From an uncultured Cohaesibacter sp. (GTDB lineage: Bacteria > Pseudomonadota > Alphaproteobacteria > Rhizobiales > Cohaesibacteraceae), in the NCBI RefSeq assembly GCF_963667045.1, contig NZ_OY762934.1, positions 936,510 to 1,000,509 of the forward strand: 64,000 bases of DNA, in the 5' to 3' direction. Of the stretch, positions 62,136-64,000 are shown piece by piece. Below the pieces are notes generated by a model. That model worked only from the letters and a program-made list of their open reading frames with translations, was not told the origin of the DNA and did no database searches. The first letter of the stretch is position 1; each line of letters starts with the position of its first letter. Made by a program: the position numbers and the translations under genes.

Positions 62136-63731
62136 ATGGGTAAGTATGGAACACTGGAAGAACGAGTCCGCTGTCCATTCCTTATGAACAGAGTCATGAA
62201 GGTGGAAGACACCATTGACATGTTCAAGGATGGCATGAACTTGGGCTGGTCCGGTTTTACACCGGCAGGGTATCCAAAGGCTGTGCCAATTGCGCTGGCT
62301 GAGCATGTCGAGAAGAACAACCTTCAGGGCAAACTGAAATTCAACCTCTTCATCGGCGCTTCCGTGGGAGCTGAAACCGAAGGCCGCTGGGCAGACAACG
62401 ACATGATCGACCGTCGTTGGCCTTACCAGACCGGCAAGAATATCGCAAAAGCCATCAACGAAGGCCGCATCCGCATGGGCGACAAGCATCTGTCGCTGTT
62501 CGCTCAGGATCTGGCCTATGGCTTCTACACAAAGGATTCCAAGTCCGGCAAGCTGGACCTGGCCATCATCGAAGTGTCTGCCGTTACCGAAGATGGCTGT
62601 CTGGTTCCGTCCGCTTCCGTCGGCGTGATCCCGGAAATCATCCAGACCTGCGACAACATCATTCTCGAAGTCAACACCGCGATGCCTTCCTATGAAGGCA
62701 TGCATGACATCATGGTTCTGCATGCTCCTCCGCATCGCGAAATCATCGGCATCACCAAGGCAAACAGCCGCATCGGCATGCCTTGCATTCCGTGCGATCC
62801 GAGCAAGATCGTTGCCATCGTCGAATCCGAATATACCGACAAGGGCCGCGCCCTGGCTGATCCGGACGAAGGCTCCGTTGCAATCGCCAACTACCTGCTC
62901 GACTTCTTCCAGAACGAAGTGAAGCACCATCGCCTGCCGGAAAATCTGCTGCCGCTGCAGTCTGGTGTGGGCTCGATCGCCAACGCCGTCGTCGGCGGTC
63001 TGGCCAAGGGTCCATTCTATAACCTCAGCGTCTATACCGAGGTTCTTCAGGACGGCATGCTGGATCTGTTCGATTCAGGGCGTCTTGACTATGCATCGTC
63101 CTGCTCACTGTCGCTGTCTCAGGACCACGGCATGCCTCGCTTCATCGAGCGCCGCGAATTCTATCAAGACAAGATCATTCTGCGTCCGCTGTCCATTTCC
63201 AACAACCCGGAAGTGGCACGTCGTCTTGGCGTAATCGCCATGAACACGCCGATCGAAATCGACATGTATGGTCACGCCAACTCCACGCTGATCAGCGGCA
63301 CCCGCATCGTCAACGGTATCGGCGGTTCGGGCGACTTCCTGCGCTCGGGCTTCCTGAAGATCATGCACACCCCGTCTGTGCGTCCGTCCAAGACCGACCC
63401 GACCGGCATCAGTTGCGTTGTTCCGCACGCCCAGCATATCGACCACACCGAGCATGACCTCGACGTAGTGGTAACAGAACAGGGTCTGGCCGATCTTCGT
63501 GGTCTGGCTCCGCGTGATCGCGCCCACTGCATCATCAACAACTGCGTCCATCCGGATTACAAGGACATCATGAACGAGTATTTCGAAATGGCCGAAAAGG
63601 ACTGTCTCCGTCGCGGCGTTGGTCACGAACCACAGCTGTGGGATCGCGTCTTCAAGATGCAGCTCAATCTTGCCCAGAATGGCACGATGAAAATCAAGAA
63701 CTGGGACATCAAGATAGATCTGTGCGAATAG
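62136..63731 (+). CDS. Acetyl-CoA hydrolase / succinyl-CoA:acetate CoA-transferase family enzyme
   Basis: A 531-residue class I CoA-transferase of the AarC/Ach1/ScpC family. The ATG at 62136 has AGGAG 11 bases upstream. The catalytic Glu is E302 in VYTEVLQDGM. Other landmarks are WSGFTPAGYPKAVPIALAEH, LLPLQSGVGSIANAVVGGLA, NGIGGSGDFLRSGFLKIM and VVTEQGLADLRGLAPRDRAH, and GASVGAETEGRWADN. Family members move CoA between succinate and acetate or propionate, or hydrolyse acetyl-CoA. With methylmalonyl-CoA mutase and MeaB in the window, a propionyl- or succinyl-CoA link is plausible, but the acceptor cannot be read from sequence. Confidence 0.92.
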   Translation: MGKYGTLEERVRCPFLMNRVMKVEDTIDMFKDGMNLGWSGFTPAGYPKAVPIALAEHVEKNNLQGKLKFNLFIGASVGAETEGRWADNDMIDRRWPYQTGKNIAKAINEGRIRMGDKHLSLFAQDLAYGFYTKDSKSGKLDLAIIEVSAVTEDGCLVPSASVGVIPEIIQTCDNIILEVNTAMPSYEGMHDIMVLHAPPHREIIGITKANSRIGMPCIPCDPSKIVAIVESEYTDKGRALADPDEGSVAIANYLLDFFQNEVKHHRLPENLLPLQSGVGSIANAVVGGLAKGPFYNLSVYTEVLQDGMLDLFDSGRLDYASSCSLSLSQDHGMPRFIERREFYQDKIILRPLSISNNPEVARRLGVIAMNTPIEIDMYGHANSTLISGTRIVNGIGGSGDFLRSGFLKIMHTPSVRPSKTDPTGISCVVPHAQHIDHTEHDLDVVVTEQGLADLRGLAPRDRAHCIINNCVHPDYKDIMNEYFEMAEKDCLRRGVGHEPQLWDRVFKMQLNLAQNGTMKIKNWDIKIDLCE

Positions 63732-64000
63732 GTCTCTTCCAGGCTGGGCGCACAGTGGTCAGCTACGCTGAGCGCCCTTCCTTTCCCGGTTCGATCAGGA
63801 GCGATGGTTTCGACCATCGCTCTTTTTTTGCGCACACCCGGCTTGATGGGCTGGCTTCCGGTTCAATGCGGGATTGGTCAAGCGGTAGAAACCACTTTAA
63901 GAACGGCATGATTTCCTGATTCATTGCAGAAGGTTAGGCATTCATCTTGCAGTATTGATTCTGCTTCTTCAGAAACTGATTCAACGAAGTTCAGAGATTG
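63732..64000. other. 3' intergenic region at the window edge
   Basis: About 270 bases with the CoA-transferase terminator and no supported gene. Confidence 0.4.
63800..63830 (+). terminator. Terminator of the CoA-transferase gene
   Basis: AGCGATGGT (63800-63808) and ACCATCGCT (63813-63821) form a 9-bp stem capped by the stable TTCG tetraloop, followed by CTTTTTTTG. Confidence 0.92.

Noticed and set aside
1-64000. tRNA, rRNA, CRISPR arrays, insertion sequences, integrases and prophage genes
   Set aside because: I looked for tRNA-like arms, regularly spaced direct repeats, transposase or integrase motifs and terminal inverted repeats and found none that hold up; all the strong inverted repeats are terminators or single intergenic dyads.

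Overview
The window looks like one contiguous piece of an alphaproteobacterial chromosome, most likely order Hyphomicrobiales (Rhizobiales). Evidence is the set of lineage-typical families: a MucR/Ros zinc-finger regulator, DUF5330, DUF1491, DUF2336, DUF6456/DUF6477-like proteins, a DivJ-like histidine kinase, an NsrR/RirA-type Rrf2 regulator, and a perfect CtrA-type box (TTAA-N7-TTAA). A seven-gene Mrp Na+/H+ antiporter operon fits a saline or alkaline (perhaps marine) habitat. I see no rRNA, tRNA, CRISPR array, insertion sequence or prophage. Most genes look like ordinary chromosomal housekeeping and accessory functions.

Layout. 1-3.6 kb: 3' end of a class A penicillin-binding protein, a DUF1214/DUF1254 pair and a lipoprotein. 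3.8-7.4 kb: an 1149-residue split DUF2336 protein behind a CtrA box. 7.4-10.7 kb (minus): DivJ-like kinase, peptidoglycan-binding membrane protein and DUF1491 in one operon. 11.3-15.1 kb: DUF5330, a structured RNA candidate, SufE, the DUF6456/DnaA-C-like/DUF6477-like group and MucR. 15.4-21.5 kb (minus): mnhABCDEFG. 22-31.2 kb: MsrB, DUF3592, a CHM isomerase-like tautomerase, oligopeptidase B, an acetyltransferase, a D-aminopeptidase-like hydrolase, a glycosyltransferase and Fe-type superoxide dismutase behind a perfect FNR/FixK box. 31.3-37 kb: a small secreted protein, a class IV aminotransferase, a haloacid dehalogenase, a LOG/GNAT coupled pair, YbjQ and an acyltransferase-3. 37.2-41.3 kb (minus): both methylmalonyl-CoA mutase subunits. 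42-45.3 kb: a LuxR solo, an EF-hand protein, and DUF4332 and DUF2267-like proteins. 45.6-50 kb: a HerA-like ATPase, a pseudo-receiver protein and an M20 dipeptidase. 50.4-55.5 kb: a DUF1131 lipoprotein, a large exported protein, MeaB and a double-receiver protein. 55.5-59.1 kb: asparaginase, a DmpA-type peptidase and an SDR-DoxX fusion. 59.5-61.5 kb: NsrR-like regulator divergent from a SLAC1 channel. 62.1-63.7 kb: a succinyl-CoA:acetate CoA-transferase family enzyme.

How the genes connect. The mutase subunits, MeaB and the CoA-transferase are all consistent with propionyl-/methylmalonyl-/succinyl-CoA metabolism, although they lie in three separate places. MsrB, Fe-SOD, SufE and the NsrR-like regulator point to redox and Fe-S homeostasis. 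The DivJ-like kinase operon, the CtrA box and the DUF2336 protein point to cell-cycle control. The least explained items are: the split DUF2336 protein with repeated SFTI motifs; the two receiver-like proteins with similar C-terminal ends; the DUF6456/DnaA-C-like/DUF6477-like group around a 14-bp dyad; and several strong RNA- or DNA-level inverted repeats (near 11.85, 13.9, 44.3, 47.35 and 60.2 kb).
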